Positions 7,649-16,147 of a stretch of DNA of 52,387 nt are shown here, piece by piece; position 1 is the stretch's first letter; every line of letters begins with the position of its first letter. A program made the translations under genes and the position numbers. This DNA comes from CAZOIA01 sp964579675 (GTDB taxonomy: Bacteria > Planctomycetota > Phycisphaerae > UBA1845 > PWPN01): positions 1 through 52,387 of the forward strand of contig CAZOIA010000012.1 of assembly GCA_964579675.1 (NCBI GenBank), written 5' to 3'. The notes beneath the pieces were generated by a model, which was not told the DNA's origin, did no database searches, and saw only the letters and a list, made by a program, of their open reading frames with translations.

Positions 7649-8851
7649 ATGGCGACGTTCACGTACAAGGCAAAGACGAGCACCGGGCAGACAGTGACCG
7701 GCATACTGACGGCAGAGAGTTCGCAGGCGGCGCTGCGGATGCTGGACGACCGGGCGTTGTTCCCGGTTACGGTGGCAGAGGGAGGCCAAGCCTCCAGGAC
7801 AGTGATCACGGGGCGGACCAGGAGAGTGAGGCTCCGGGTGCTGTCGGCTTTCTACAGCCAACTGGCCGATCTGTTGCGTGCGGGCGTCCCGGTGCTGCGG
7901 GCACTGGACGTGCTGGCCCGACAAAGCGCGAACCCGCTGCTGAGTGAAATCCTGAAAGAGGTGCACAGTGACGTCTCGGGCGGCGAGACGCTCGCCGAGG
8001 CGATGGCCAAGCACCCCAATGCGTTCAACGATCTGGCGATTGCCATGGTTCGGGCTGGCGAGCAGGGCGGGTTCCTCGAGGAGGTCCTGATGCGGATCTC
8101 GGTCTTCATCGAGCGGCAGGATGAGCTTCGCAACAAGCTGATCGGCTCGATGATCTATCCGTCCGTTCTGCTGATGGCCGGTGTTGCGGTGGTGACGTTT
8201 CTGATGTCTTACGTCGTACCGAAGATCAAGCCGTTGCTGGAGCGGGTGGAGACACCCTGGCTGACCGACGCTTTGTTCGCGTTCTGTGGTTTTCTGGGCG
8301 AACGCGGCGTTTTCGTGCTCGGCGGTGTGGTGGTGGCGGTGGTGGTGCTGATTCCGATCGGCAGGAGCGAGTGGGGCCGCCTCGCGATGGACCGGTGGAA
8401 GCTACGGGCGCCGGTGATGGGCCGGATCGTGACGATGGTGGCGATCTGCCGGTTTTGCCGGATTCTGGGCACGATGCTCCACAATGGGGTGCCGATCCTG
8501 CAAGCCTTGCGGATATCGAAGGACTCGGCGGGGAACCGGATCCTGGCCGACGAGATCGAGAGGGCCGCCGAGAACGTCCAGAAGGGCGAATCGCTGGCGG
8601 GACCGCTGAGTACAAGCGGATTGTTCCCGATGGATATCGTGGACATGATCGCGGTGGCGGAGGAGAGCAACAACCTGGAGACGGTGTTGGTTCAGATTGC
8701 GGACTCGAACGAGGCCCGCACCGGCCGGCAGATCGATCTGGGCGTGCGGCTGCTGGAGCCGATGATGCTGATGGTCATGGCGGGGATCGTCTTGGTTATC
8801 GCGATCGCGCTGCTCGTGCCGATTCTGAAGATGAGCGGCGGGGTAGCTTGA
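7649..8851 (+). CDS. gspF: type II secretion inner-membrane platform protein GspF
   Basis: Polytopic inner-membrane platform protein of the type II secretion / type IV pilus superfamily, which couples the cytoplasmic ATPase to pseudopilus assembly. The 400-residue length is typical of GspF/PilC. The N-terminus MATFTYKAKTSTGQTVTGIL is the family's opening. Two T2SSF repeats follow, with FYSQLADLLRAGVPVLRALD in the first and FCRILGTMLHNGVPILQALR in the second, and hydrophobic segments near residues 170-190, 220-240 and 370-395. It is the first large gene of the operon, followed by the major pseudopilin. The partner ATPase GspE is absent from the window and must be encoded elsewhere. Confidence 0.95.
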   Translation: MATFTYKAKTSTGQTVTGILTAESSQAALRMLDDRALFPVTVAEGGQASRTVITGRTRRVRLRVLSAFYSQLADLLRAGVPVLRALDVLARQSANPLLSEILKEVHSDVSGGETLAEAMAKHPNAFNDLAIAMVRAGEQGGFLEEVLMRISVFIERQDELRNKLIGSMIYPSVLLMAGVAVVTFLMSYVVPKIKPLLERVETPWLTDALFAFCGFLGERGVFVLGGVVVAVVVLIPIGRSEWGRLAMDRWKLRAPVMGRIVTMVAICRFCRILGTMLHNGVPILQALRISKDSAGNRILADEIERAAENVQKGESLAGPLSTSGLFPMDIVDMIAVAEESNNLETVLVQIADSNEARTGRQIDLGVRLLEPMMLMVMAGIVLVIAIALLVPILKMSGGVA

Positions 8852-8958
8852 CGGGTATTGCCGGGCGGGCGATTGGCGGTCCGGCCGTTGAAGACACGTG
8901 GATTCGCAGGGGTCCCCAGGGGCGAGGCCCGGGACCGGGATAGCAAGGAGTTTGACTC

Positions 8959-9423
8959 ATGCGACGAGGCAGAAGGATTCGGAACCAACGGCGAAGGCGA
9001 CGTGCTTTTACGCTGCTGGAGGTGTTGCTGGTGGTCGGGATCATCGCCCTGCTTGCGGCGTTCGTCGTGCCGCAGTTCATCGGCACGGAGAAGAAGGCGA
9101 GGATCAAGGCCGCCCGCGGCATGGTGGACTGGGGCGGTACCATCGCCACGCAACTGGAACTCTATCGCCAGGACATGGGCGCGTATCCCGAGGAGTTGAG
9201 GGAGTTGTTCGAGGCCCCAGATGAGGAGGAGGAGGCCGAGAAGTGGGCCGGCCCCTATATCAACAGCCTCAATTCCCTCAAAGACCCTTGGGGCCAGGAA
9301 CTCCAGTACAAGGCCGGAGAGGACGCCGAGTTCAACGAGAACCGGTATGACCTGTGGAGCACGGGCCCGGACAAGGAGGACGGGAGCGACGACGACATCG
9401 GGAACTGGACCCGAGAAGACTGA
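8959..9423 (+). CDS. gspG: major pseudopilin GspG
   Basis: Major pseudopilin that polymerises into the periplasmic piston of the type II secretion system. The leader is basic (RRGRR...RRRRRA), with predicted prepilin-peptidase cleavage between Ala16 and Phe17. The mature N-terminus FTLLEVLLVVGIIALLAAF carries Glu at +5 and the usual hydrophobic helix. The C-terminus contains the GspG signature: DPWGQELQYK, then YDLWSTGPDKEDGSDDDIGNW, a calcium-binding Asp-rich loop closing with Trp. The leader ends in Ala where Gly is more usual. An AAGGAG sits eight bases upstream of the ATG, fitting an abundant subunit. An acidic EEEE stretch around residues 89-94 is unusual. Confidence 0.95.
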   Translation: MRRGRRIRNQRRRRRAFTLLEVLLVVGIIALLAAFVVPQFIGTEKKARIKAARGMVDWGGTIATQLELYRQDMGAYPEELRELFEAPDEEEEAEKWAGPYINSLNSLKDPWGQELQYKAGEDAEFNENRYDLWSTGPDKEDGSDDDIGNWTRED

Positions 9424-9537
9424 CGTGCCTGGTGGTCGGGGCAAGCCGGCGTGTGGGTCTGTCCGGCCGGTTTGAGTGCCACGGGGTCGCGTGGTGTGGG
9501 CGCGCCCGGTGCCGATCGCCGGGGTGAGTGACGGAAG

Positions 9538-10326
9538 ATGACGATGCGTCTGCGGGCATTTACGCTGGTGGAAGGCATCCTGGTGATTCTGCTGCTCGGG
9601 GTGCTTATCGCCTTTGCGCTTCCGGACTTGACGCCGGCGCTTCGGAAGCGGTCGCTGGTGGAATCGGCGGACCGGCTTCGGTCGTTGATCGTGATGGCCC
9701 ACGCCCAGGCGATGCAGGATGGGCTGAAGTACCGGATCATGTTTCCGGGCACTCCCGACCCCAACGACAGGTACGCGGAGAAAGAGATCGACGTGCCTCT
9801 GGAGACGCTGCAGCCGGTGGTTGAGCGGCAATGTGAGCCGCTGGACAATCCGGAGGCGTTCGGCGGCTTCGAGGCAGCGTGGAAGAATCGGCCGATCCTG
9901 CAGGAGGGCACCCGTTGCGTGGCGGTCCTTCCGGGCCGGCCGAACTTCGAGATCACCCCGGAAAGCCCGATCGCCGGGCCGTCTATTTCCGAGGGCCAAG
10001 CGGAGTTTGTCCCACTCACCCTCAACCCGGACGGGACGACCGAATGGGTCACATTCGTGCTCACCGATTTGCCGTTCGACATCGTACCCGAACCGTACCA
10101 CGTGGGGCGGATTCTTAACGTCATCGTGGACGGGCGCACCGGCCAGACGTGGATTCAGCGGGCCCTGAGGGTGGAGGAAGTTGAGGTGATGCAGGAGTAC
10201 GGCGCGTCGCCGATCCTGCACATGGACTTTACCCGGGCGGACGTGATCACCGAGGAGAACATCCTGGAGGTGCGGATCGGCCAGGGCGGGGCACCTTCGG
10301 TTCATCGCAGGCGGAGCGAGGGCTGA
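9538..10326 (+). CDS. gspH: minor pseudopilin GspH-like
   Basis: Minor pseudopilin assigned to GspH by position (after GspG) and N-terminus. A six-residue basic leader ends in Ala7, followed by FTLVEGILVILLLGVLIAFA with Glu at +5. The soluble domain, about 225 residues, is larger than the roughly 150 usual for GspH and contains a strand-rich region with VTFVLTDLPFDIVPE. The C-terminal sequence matches no motif I recognise. Minor pseudopilins cap the pseudopilus and help initiate its assembly. The stop overlaps the start of the next gene (TGATG), consistent with coupled translation. An ATG two codons in is an alternative start. Confidence 0.85.
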   Translation: MTMRLRAFTLVEGILVILLLGVLIAFALPDLTPALRKRSLVESADRLRSLIVMAHAQAMQDGLKYRIMFPGTPDPNDRYAEKEIDVPLETLQPVVERQCEPLDNPEAFGGFEAAWKNRPILQEGTRCVAVLPGRPNFEITPESPIAGPSISEGQAEFVPLTLNPDGTTEWVTFVLTDLPFDIVPEPYHVGRILNVIVDGRTGQTWIQRALRVEEVEVMQEYGASPILHMDFTRADVITEENILEVRIGQGGAPSVHRRRSEG

Positions 10327-11375
10327 TGACGATCGGGGCGGGATATCGGATCGCTCGGGTGGGCTGCCGCGGGGCCGGTCGCGCGCGGGGTCGGGTGCTC
10401 CGCGGCGGCGGCTCAGGTCCATGCCGGACCCGCGCCGCGATGCTGCTCGAGGTCATCGTGTCGATCGGACTGCTGCTGTTCGGGATGGTGATGGTTGGGC
10501 TCCAGGTTAACGCCGGCCTCGACGCCGCCCGCCGCTGTGACATCGGGACCCGAGCCCTGATGCTTGCGGACACGAAGCTGTCGGAGCTCGATGCGGGGTT
10601 TCTCCAGCCGGAGCTGTACGAGGAGGAGCTGAAAGGCGACTTCGCGGTGCGCTACCCCAGCTACACGAGGGTGCTCTATCCCGGCTACACGTGGCGGATG
10701 ACGATGGATCTGACGGACATCGACGGTTTTTACAAGGTGAAGTTGGAGATCGGCTTCAACGAGGAGGGGGCCAAGGAACAGCTCGAGGACCCCGATTACG
10801 AGCTCGACATCGAAGATGAGGGGACGCTGATCAAGCGGACCGTGTACCGTCTCTGCCCGAAGCCGGCGGACGCGAACCCGGAGCGCGACTTCGGTCTGAC
10901 CGAGGAGCAGGCGGATCGCTTCTTCGAGGCTCTTACCGAGGCAGCGGCGACGGGCCTAACGGGTGTACCCGAAGGAGGAGATGACGCGATCGACGCCGAG
11001 CGTGCGGCAGAGCTGCTTCGTGACCTGATGCAGTCGTTTTCCGAGACGGGCAGTTTCGACCTCAGGTTTCTGTCCCAGTTGCCGGAAGAGGAATTCATGC
11101 TGGTGGCGGGGGTATTGGAGGCTCTGTACGGCCGGGGCGGTGCTGATGCTTTGGAGCAGTTGCAAGGTTTGCTTCCGTCGGGAGGGAGACAACCACGCGG
11201 CGATGGGGGTCGGCCGCCGCCGGATGGGGGGCCGGGGATGCGTCCGCCGGGGCGCCGCGACGGTTCGGACAAGCAACCGGCGCCTCGCGACGGCTCGGAT
11301 AAGCAACCGGAGCCCCGCAGGCCACGCCCGGGAAGGGAAGGCCGAAGGAGCGGGGCGGGCGGAGGCGGCGAATGA
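10326..11375 (+). CDS. gspI: minor pseudopilin GspI-like with charged C-terminal tail
   Basis: Minor pseudopilin in the GspI position. The long basic leader ends RTRA, predicted cleavage is after Ala37, and the mature sequence AMLLEVIVSIGLLLFG has Glu at +5. At 349 residues it is far longer than canonical GspI (about 120). A globular part runs to about residue 180, followed by an acidic helical region resembling a peptide-binding or linker segment (EEQADRFFEALTEAA, then ELLRDLMQSFSETGS), and finally a low-complexity basic Pro/Gly/Arg tail that includes the near-duplicate DGSDKQPAPR / DGSDKQPEPR. The start overlaps the gspH stop. The tail may sit in the secretin channel or bind anionic polymer, but this is inference. 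Confidence 0.8.
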   Translation: MTIGAGYRIARVGCRGAGRARGRVLRGGGSGPCRTRAAMLLEVIVSIGLLLFGMVMVGLQVNAGLDAARRCDIGTRALMLADTKLSELDAGFLQPELYEEELKGDFAVRYPSYTRVLYPGYTWRMTMDLTDIDGFYKVKLEIGFNEEGAKEQLEDPDYELDIEDEGTLIKRTVYRLCPKPADANPERDFGLTEEQADRFFEALTEAAATGLTGVPEGGDDAIDAERAAELLRDLMQSFSETGSFDLRFLSQLPEEEFMLVAGVLEALYGRGGADALEQLQGLLPSGGRQPRGDGGRPPPDGGPGMRPPGRRDGSDKQPAPRDGSDKQPEPRRPRPGREGRRSGAGGGGE

Positions 11376-11432
11376 TTCGACGTAGGCGCGGGGGCCTCGC
11401 GAGCTCCCCGTGGTCCGGGTTGGAAACGGTGA

Positions 11433-12443
11433 ATGTCGATGCGTGGGACAGCCGAGAGACGGGACACTCGCGCACGAGGGGCCGCGCAGGCTGAAGCCTG
11501 CGGCTCGTCGGGGCGTCAGTATCCGCGAAATACTTGCGCCGGGGGCCGCCGGGCGTTCACGCTGCTCGAAGTTATCCTGGCCCTGTCTCTGACCATTATG
11601 ATTCTTTCTAGTGTTTATGCCTTCTACGCGACTCTGCTCCGGGCCCGGACCCAAGGGGGCCAGATCGCCCGGGATGCCATGCTGACCCGGGCCCTGCTGG
11701 AACAGATCGCAGAGGAGATCCGGCACGCCACCGACATCGTTCCCGGTGACGGCATCGGTTTCAGAGGCGAGAAGGACCACATCACCATTGTCCGGACCCG
11801 GATGCCCGAGCTGTACGCGTTCGCCGAGTTCGACCCGGTGCGTGACGAACCACCGCCGGCTCAGATGGACCTTCTGCGGGTCCGGTACGAACTGCTCTGG
11901 GACGAGGAGTTGGAGGACGAGGAGGGCAACCCGGTGTGCCACGGGCTGTGGCGATCGGTGCAGAAGACGTTCGATCCGAATCCGAAGTTCATCGTGAAGG
12001 ACGAGGCGGAGCCGGGCGATGGCGGGGACGAGAACGACGAGGAGGACGAGGACAACCGGTTTAACGCGCCCCAGATCGAGGGCGAATTGATTGCCCCGGA
12101 GATCAAATACGTGCGGTTCGAGTATTTCGACGGGGCTGATTGGCGCAAGCAATGGCAAGTGGTCGGGGAGGAAGGCGGGGTGGACATGGGCCCGACGGCG
12201 GCTACCGGACAGGGCACCTACGCCTTGCCGCAGGCGGTGAAGATCACGCTTGGCCAAGTTCCCGTCCCGCCCGAGGAGGATCGGGATTTGCTCGAACTTG
12301 AAGAGGAAGAGGAGGAGGACGAGGAGTACCATCCCGACCGGTTTACGCTGGTGGTGCACCTGTTGCAGGCGGACCCGTCGTTGGCCAGTTCGCGGAAGTA
12401 CGGGGTGGTGGATGCCCAGGGACGTGAGCAGGGGGTACCTTGA
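11433..12443 (+). CDS. gspJ: minor pseudopilin GspJ-like, 5' end rearranged by a REP-like repeat
   Basis: Minor pseudopilin of GspJ type. The mature N-terminus FTLLEVILALSLTIMILSS (Glu at +5) follows a leader ending GRRA, and the body has GspJ-like strands plus acidic loops (DENDEEDEDN, LEEEEEEDEEY). The start is a puzzle. An ATG at 11372 overlaps the gspI stop and begins MIRRRRGG, a typical pseudopilin leader, but that frame hits a TGA inside a REP-like palindrome at 11480-11506. The frame reaching the pilin helix starts at ATG 11433 or 11439 and translates the repeat as RGAAQAEACGSS. Apparently the repeat inserted into the leader and a new start was adopted. The stop overlaps the next start. 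Confidence 0.8.
   Translation: MSMRGTAERRDTRARGAAQAEACGSSGRQYPRNTCAGGRRAFTLLEVILALSLTIMILSSVYAFYATLLRARTQGGQIARDAMLTRALLEQIAEEIRHATDIVPGDGIGFRGEKDHITIVRTRMPELYAFAEFDPVRDEPPPAQMDLLRVRYELLWDEELEDEEGNPVCHGLWRSVQKTFDPNPKFIVKDEAEPGDGGDENDEEDEDNRFNAPQIEGELIAPEIKYVRFEYFDGADWRKQWQVVGEEGGVDMGPTAATGQGTYALPQAVKITLGQVPVPPEEDRDLLELEEEEEEDEEYHPDRFTLVVHLLQADPSLASSRKYGVVDAQGREQGVP
11480..11506. repeat. REP-like palindrome inside the gspJ leader
   Basis: A GC-rich palindrome with core GGCTGAAGCC and flanks GCCGCGCA...TGCGGCTC, nearly identical to the one at 3613-3640. It is translated as part of the GspJ leader in the frame used, and contains a stop codon in the frame of the canonical ATG at 11372. Confidence 0.7.
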
Positions 12444-14569
12444 TGAGGTCGGGCTCAGGGATTGCCGGTTTGGGAGGGCTGATTCCGGATTTCGGTGTGC
12501 GGTTCGCCGTTCGGAGTCCAGCGAGCCGGCCCGTCCCCGGGCCGGGCTTCACGCGCCGGCGTGAGCGGCGGGGTCCGCAAGGCGCCCCGGCCCAGTTTGG
12601 GCGCCGCGGGATGTTGTTGGTCGTGGTGCTGGCGATCATCACCGTGCTGGGGCTGTTGGGGGCGAGCTTCTCGTTCCGGATGAACGCGGACCTGGCTTCC
12701 GTGGATTCGATGAACAGTCTCCAGCAGGCCAGGTGGGCGGCGAGGTCGGGCCTGGACCGGGCGGTCCATCTGCTTCGCGACGAACGGACGGACACGGATG
12801 CCTGGTACAACAACCCGACAGCGTTCCGGCGGATCCTGGTCTGGGCCCCCGGGGAAGGCGGCGAAGAAGACAAGGGCGGCTCCGAACTCGTGGCGGATCA
12901 GGAAACCGTGGAAGGTCGGCCGGCGTGGCGGTTCAGTGTGGTGTCGTACATGCTCGACGGGGACGATGCCAAGGTTCGCTACGGCCTGACGGACGAGGCG
13001 AGCAAGATCAACCTGAACACGGCTTCGCGGGCCCAGTTGCTGGCCCTGTTCGACCAGATCGAACTGCACGACATCAGCCCCGAGCAACTCGCCGATGCCC
13101 TGATCGACTGGCGTGACGACAATGACGCCCCCGTTTCGCTGAATGGGGCAGAGAGCTCGTACTACATCACGCTCGACCCGGCGTACCGGTCGAAGAGCCG
13201 GCCGCTGCAGACGGTCGAGGAACTGCTGATGATCAAGGGGTTCACGGGGCGGATCCTCTACGGCGAGGACTACAACCGCAACGGGTACCCCGATGAGAAT
13301 GAGCAGGATGGCGACGAGGGCGTATTCCCGCCGGACAACGGAGATGACATCCTGGATCGCGGGATCCTTCCCCTGGTGACCGTCTACTCCTGGGACTTCA
13401 ACTTCGCCAACGACAACAAGCCGCGGATCCCTCTGAACAGCATCCAAAGCGTCGAAATCCTGGAGGTCCCCGACTTCGAGTACCTTGCCGATGAGGTGAG
13501 CGTCGAGATCATCGAATTCATCGCCGATGCCAACCGCAGGGGTTATAACTTCCAGTCGGTCGGCGAACTACTGGGGCTCGAAGTGTACGAGAACGGGGTC
13601 TCGAATTACACCGCCGAGTTCCAGGCGTATGAGCGCATGGTTACGGACCTGGAGCGCGACCGGCTTGAGGAGGAACCCGGGGAGGAATTGGACGAGGACC
13701 AAGAGCCGGAACCGGAGGAGGAAGAGGACATAGACGAACTCGGGCTGGACAAGGCAGATTTCGAGGAGGACCGCGAGGACGAATCCCGGGGGGACGAGCC
13801 TGGAGGCAGGGATGGTGAGTATGCCGATGAAGAAGATGAGGAGGAGAAACCCGGTCCCGGGACTCGTCGGCAGCAGAGCCTGCGGGAGCAGGACGAGAAC
13901 CGGCGCGGGGGCAGGCGGCGGGGGGGCAATCGCGATGAGAGCGATGATCTGCTCCACCCCGAGGATCAGGGCGAGCCGGGTGATCCGGATCAGTGGCGGC
14001 CGACGAGCCACGGCGGGGTCAACGAAGGTGAGGGACAGAACGTTTTGTATGCCGACGACGGTGGCGAGAAGGGAATCGAGCTCAAAGGCACGCCGATCAT
14101 CAGCCCGGTGACGGCTCAGGACATGGTGGTGATCATGGATCGGCTGACCGCGGTGGCCTCGCCGTTGGAGCCGCTGAAAGGCCTGATCAACGTCAACACC
14201 GCATCGGCCCGGGTGCTTCGGACGATCCCGGGGCTGACGGAGGAGGACGTGGCCTCGATCGTGGCTACGCGGTCGCGGCTCAGCGGCGAGGACAAGGCGA
14301 GCCTGGGTTGGCTGGTGGCCCACGGCGTGCTCGAGCCTAAGACGTTCGCCCTGGTGTCCAATCTGCTGACCACGCGCTCGATCCAGTTCACGGTCGAGGT
14401 GATCGGATTCGCCGATCACGTGGGCGCGTTCAAGCGGATCCAGGCGGTGGTCGAGATGAGGGGCCACGTGGCCCAGACCAAGTACTATCGAGACATCACG
14501 TCCCTCGGGATCGGGTATCCGGCCTGGGAGGACGAGAGGAGTGAGGGCTTTGCGTTTGAGGATTTCTGA
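12443..14569 (+). CDS. gspK: minor pseudopilin GspK with charged insert
   Basis: Largest minor pseudopilin, expected at the pseudopilus tip. After a 56-residue basic leader ending GRRG, the mature helix MLLVVVLAIITVLGLLGASF lacks Glu at +5, which is normal for GspK. The family's helix-hairpin-helix-like repeats are visible as KINLNTASRAQLLALFDQI, LADALIDWRDDND and, near the C-terminus, INVNTASARVLRTIPGL. The 708-residue length is about twice that of canonical GspK. Much of the excess is a highly charged low-complexity region at residues about 405-510, switching from poly-acidic (EPEEEEDIDE) to Arg/Gly-rich (RRGGRRRGGNR). The ATG at 12443 overlaps the gspJ stop; an upstream TTG is less likely. 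The reading frame overlaps gspL by 29 bases. Confidence 0.9.
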   Translation: MRSGSGIAGLGGLIPDFGVRFAVRSPASRPVPGPGFTRRRERRGPQGAPAQFGRRGMLLVVVLAIITVLGLLGASFSFRMNADLASVDSMNSLQQARWAARSGLDRAVHLLRDERTDTDAWYNNPTAFRRILVWAPGEGGEEDKGGSELVADQETVEGRPAWRFSVVSYMLDGDDAKVRYGLTDEASKINLNTASRAQLLALFDQIELHDISPEQLADALIDWRDDNDAPVSLNGAESSYYITLDPAYRSKSRPLQTVEELLMIKGFTGRILYGEDYNRNGYPDENEQDGDEGVFPPDNGDDILDRGILPLVTVYSWDFNFANDNKPRIPLNSIQSVEILEVPDFEYLADEVSVEIIEFIADANRRGYNFQSVGELLGLEVYENGVSNYTAEFQAYERMVTDLERDRLEEEPGEELDEDQEPEPEEEEDIDELGLDKADFEEDREDESRGDEPGGRDGEYADEEDEEEKPGPGTRRQQSLREQDENRRGGRRRGGNRDESDDLLHPEDQGEPGDPDQWRPTSHGGVNEGEGQNVLYADDGGEKGIELKGTPIISPVTAQDMVVIMDRLTAVASPLEPLKGLINVNTASARVLRTIPGLTEEDVASIVATRSRLSGEDKASLGWLVAHGVLEPKTFALVSNLLTTRSIQFTVEVIGFADHVGAFKRIQAVVEMRGHVAQTKYYRDITSLGIGYPAWEDERSEGFAFEDF

Positions 14570-16139
14570 TCGCAGCGTTCTATGCATCGACTGGGATGAG
14601 CGCTCGCTCCGGGTGTTGGATGCGAGGTTTTCCTCGCGTTCAGGGGTTCGCATTCGCGGCGCCCTGCACGTGCCGCTGGCCCCGGGGACGGACGTGCGCG
14701 ATCCGGCGTCAGTGGGCGGTTTTCTCCGCCAGGCGTTGGGCGAGCACCGGATTCGTACGCGGCGGGCGATCGTGGACATTCCGCGGCAGGACGCGGTTCT
14801 CAACCTCCTGCCGCTGCCCGAGGCATCGACGGACGAGCTGGCGGCGATGGTCCACATCCAGATCGCCAAAGAGCTGCCGTTCAGCAAGGAGCAAGCGGTC
14901 ATCGATTTCGCCGTCGCCCGGGAGCAAGGCGCCAATACGTGCGACGTCTGGGTGTCGGCGGTTCGCAGCCACGTGATTGACCACTATCAGCAGGTGATCA
15001 GGGCGGCGGGGCTGAAGCTCGAACGGATCGGGCTTCGCCCGTATGCCAACCTGGCAGCGCTGACGGTGGATGACGTTCCGGCCGGGCGCACGCTGACGGT
15101 GGACATCGGCCCGGCGATGACGGAGATCAACGTGATTCGGGACGGGCGACTGGCGTATTCTCGAGCGGCGTCGGTTTCGGTGCCGGTCGGCGGGCTGTCG
15201 GCCCCGATCGGCCCTGCGGGCGCGCCCGGGCCCTCGTCCACGGATGACGCCGGGGACGCGACCTTGGTGCTGGCCGATGATTCGCCGGCCCAGCCCGGCC
15301 CCATGGACGCGCTGCTGATCGAAGTGAGCCGGACGATCGAAGCCTACCGGGCCACCGATCCGGGTTCCACGATCGACCGGATCGTGCTGTCCGGCACGGC
15401 CGAGATCGACCGGGAGGTGCAGGAGGCGTTCGAGGAACGGTTCGGCTCGCCCACGACGACGTACGAAGCCCCGTCATCGCTGCGCTGGCGTCCGAAGGGA
15501 CAAGTGTCGGCAGCCCCGTTCAGTGCGGTGATCGGCCTGGCGATGAGCAATGCCGCCGAGGGGACGCTCCGCTTTGATTTCCTGCATCCCAAGGAGCCCG
15601 AGGCGGGGCGCCGGGAGCGGGCCAAGCGCGTCCCGATGATGGCCGCCACCGTGGCCCTGTTCGTGGCCGCCGCGGGCGTCGCCGCCTATCAGCCCTTCCG
15701 CTCGGGCAATGCCAGGCTCACAGCCCTCCAGAACAAGATCGACGAGCTCAATCTGGACAAGGAGGAACGGGAAGCGTTCATGAAGAAGTATGAGGATGTA
15801 ATGGATTGGAAATCGCAGAGCGCCGTCTGGATCGATCATTTCAAGCGGATCGCCGAGGTCTTCCCATCGACCAAGGAGGGGTACATCACCAGGCTGGATT
15901 GTGATCAGAAGGGCAGGATCACCGTGGAACTGGCGGCCACCCACCAGAAGGTCGGCACCAATCTCGCCGCGAGCGTTGAGGAGATCAAGGAGGAAGTGAC
16001 GGACGAGAGCGGCCGGGCCAGAACGGTCCGGCCATTTGAAGCGGAGGTACGCAGCACGGAGGAGCGCCGGCAGGATCCGGTTTACAAATTCGGCGACACC
16101 GTGATCGTGCAGGTCAAAGCCCTGAAAAAGGACAAGTAG
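14541..16139 (+). CDS. gspL: GspL-like protein (PilM-PilN fusion architecture)
   Basis: Inner-membrane assembly protein linking the cytoplasmic ATPase to the periplasmic platform. Residues 1-355 form an actin-like PilM/GspL cytoplasmic domain: VLCIDWDERSLRVLDARF opens the fold, AIVDIPRQDAVLNLLPLP and LTVDIGPAMTEINVI match the phosphate-binding strands, and an Ala/Gly/Pro-rich loop (residues 220-255) is inserted. One membrane helix follows (MMAATVALFVAAAGVAAY, about 366-383), then a coiled coil (LQNKIDELNLDKEEREAFMKK) and a small alpha/beta periplasmic domain like PilN. GspL normally has this combined plan, so the fusion itself is not abnormal. The GTG start has GAGAGGA immediately upstream and lies within the end of gspK. 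Confidence 0.88.
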   Translation: MRALRLRISDRSVLCIDWDERSLRVLDARFSSRSGVRIRGALHVPLAPGTDVRDPASVGGFLRQALGEHRIRTRRAIVDIPRQDAVLNLLPLPEASTDELAAMVHIQIAKELPFSKEQAVIDFAVAREQGANTCDVWVSAVRSHVIDHYQQVIRAAGLKLERIGLRPYANLAALTVDDVPAGRTLTVDIGPAMTEINVIRDGRLAYSRAASVSVPVGGLSAPIGPAGAPGPSSTDDAGDATLVLADDSPAQPGPMDALLIEVSRTIEAYRATDPGSTIDRIVLSGTAEIDREVQEAFEERFGSPTTTYEAPSSLRWRPKGQVSAAPFSAVIGLAMSNAAEGTLRFDFLHPKEPEAGRRERAKRVPMMAATVALFVAAAGVAAYQPFRSGNARLTALQNKIDELNLDKEEREAFMKKYEDVMDWKSQSAVWIDHFKRIAEVFPSTKEGYITRLDCDQKGRITVELAATHQKVGTNLAASVEEIKEEVTDESGRARTVRPFEAEVRSTEERRQDPVYKFGDTVIVQVKALKKDK

Positions 16140-16147
16140 ATAAGGTC

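Noticed and set aside
8692..10422. Long minus-strand ORF of 576 codons over gspG and gspH
   Set aside because: Antisense shadow: the plus strand has recognisable pseudopilins and the minus-strand translation is an Arg/His/Pro-rich composition without domains.
12440..12445. TTG start for gspK one codon upstream of the ATG
   Set aside because: The ATG at 12443 overlaps the gspJ stop in the same manner as other genes of the operon, so it is the simpler choice.
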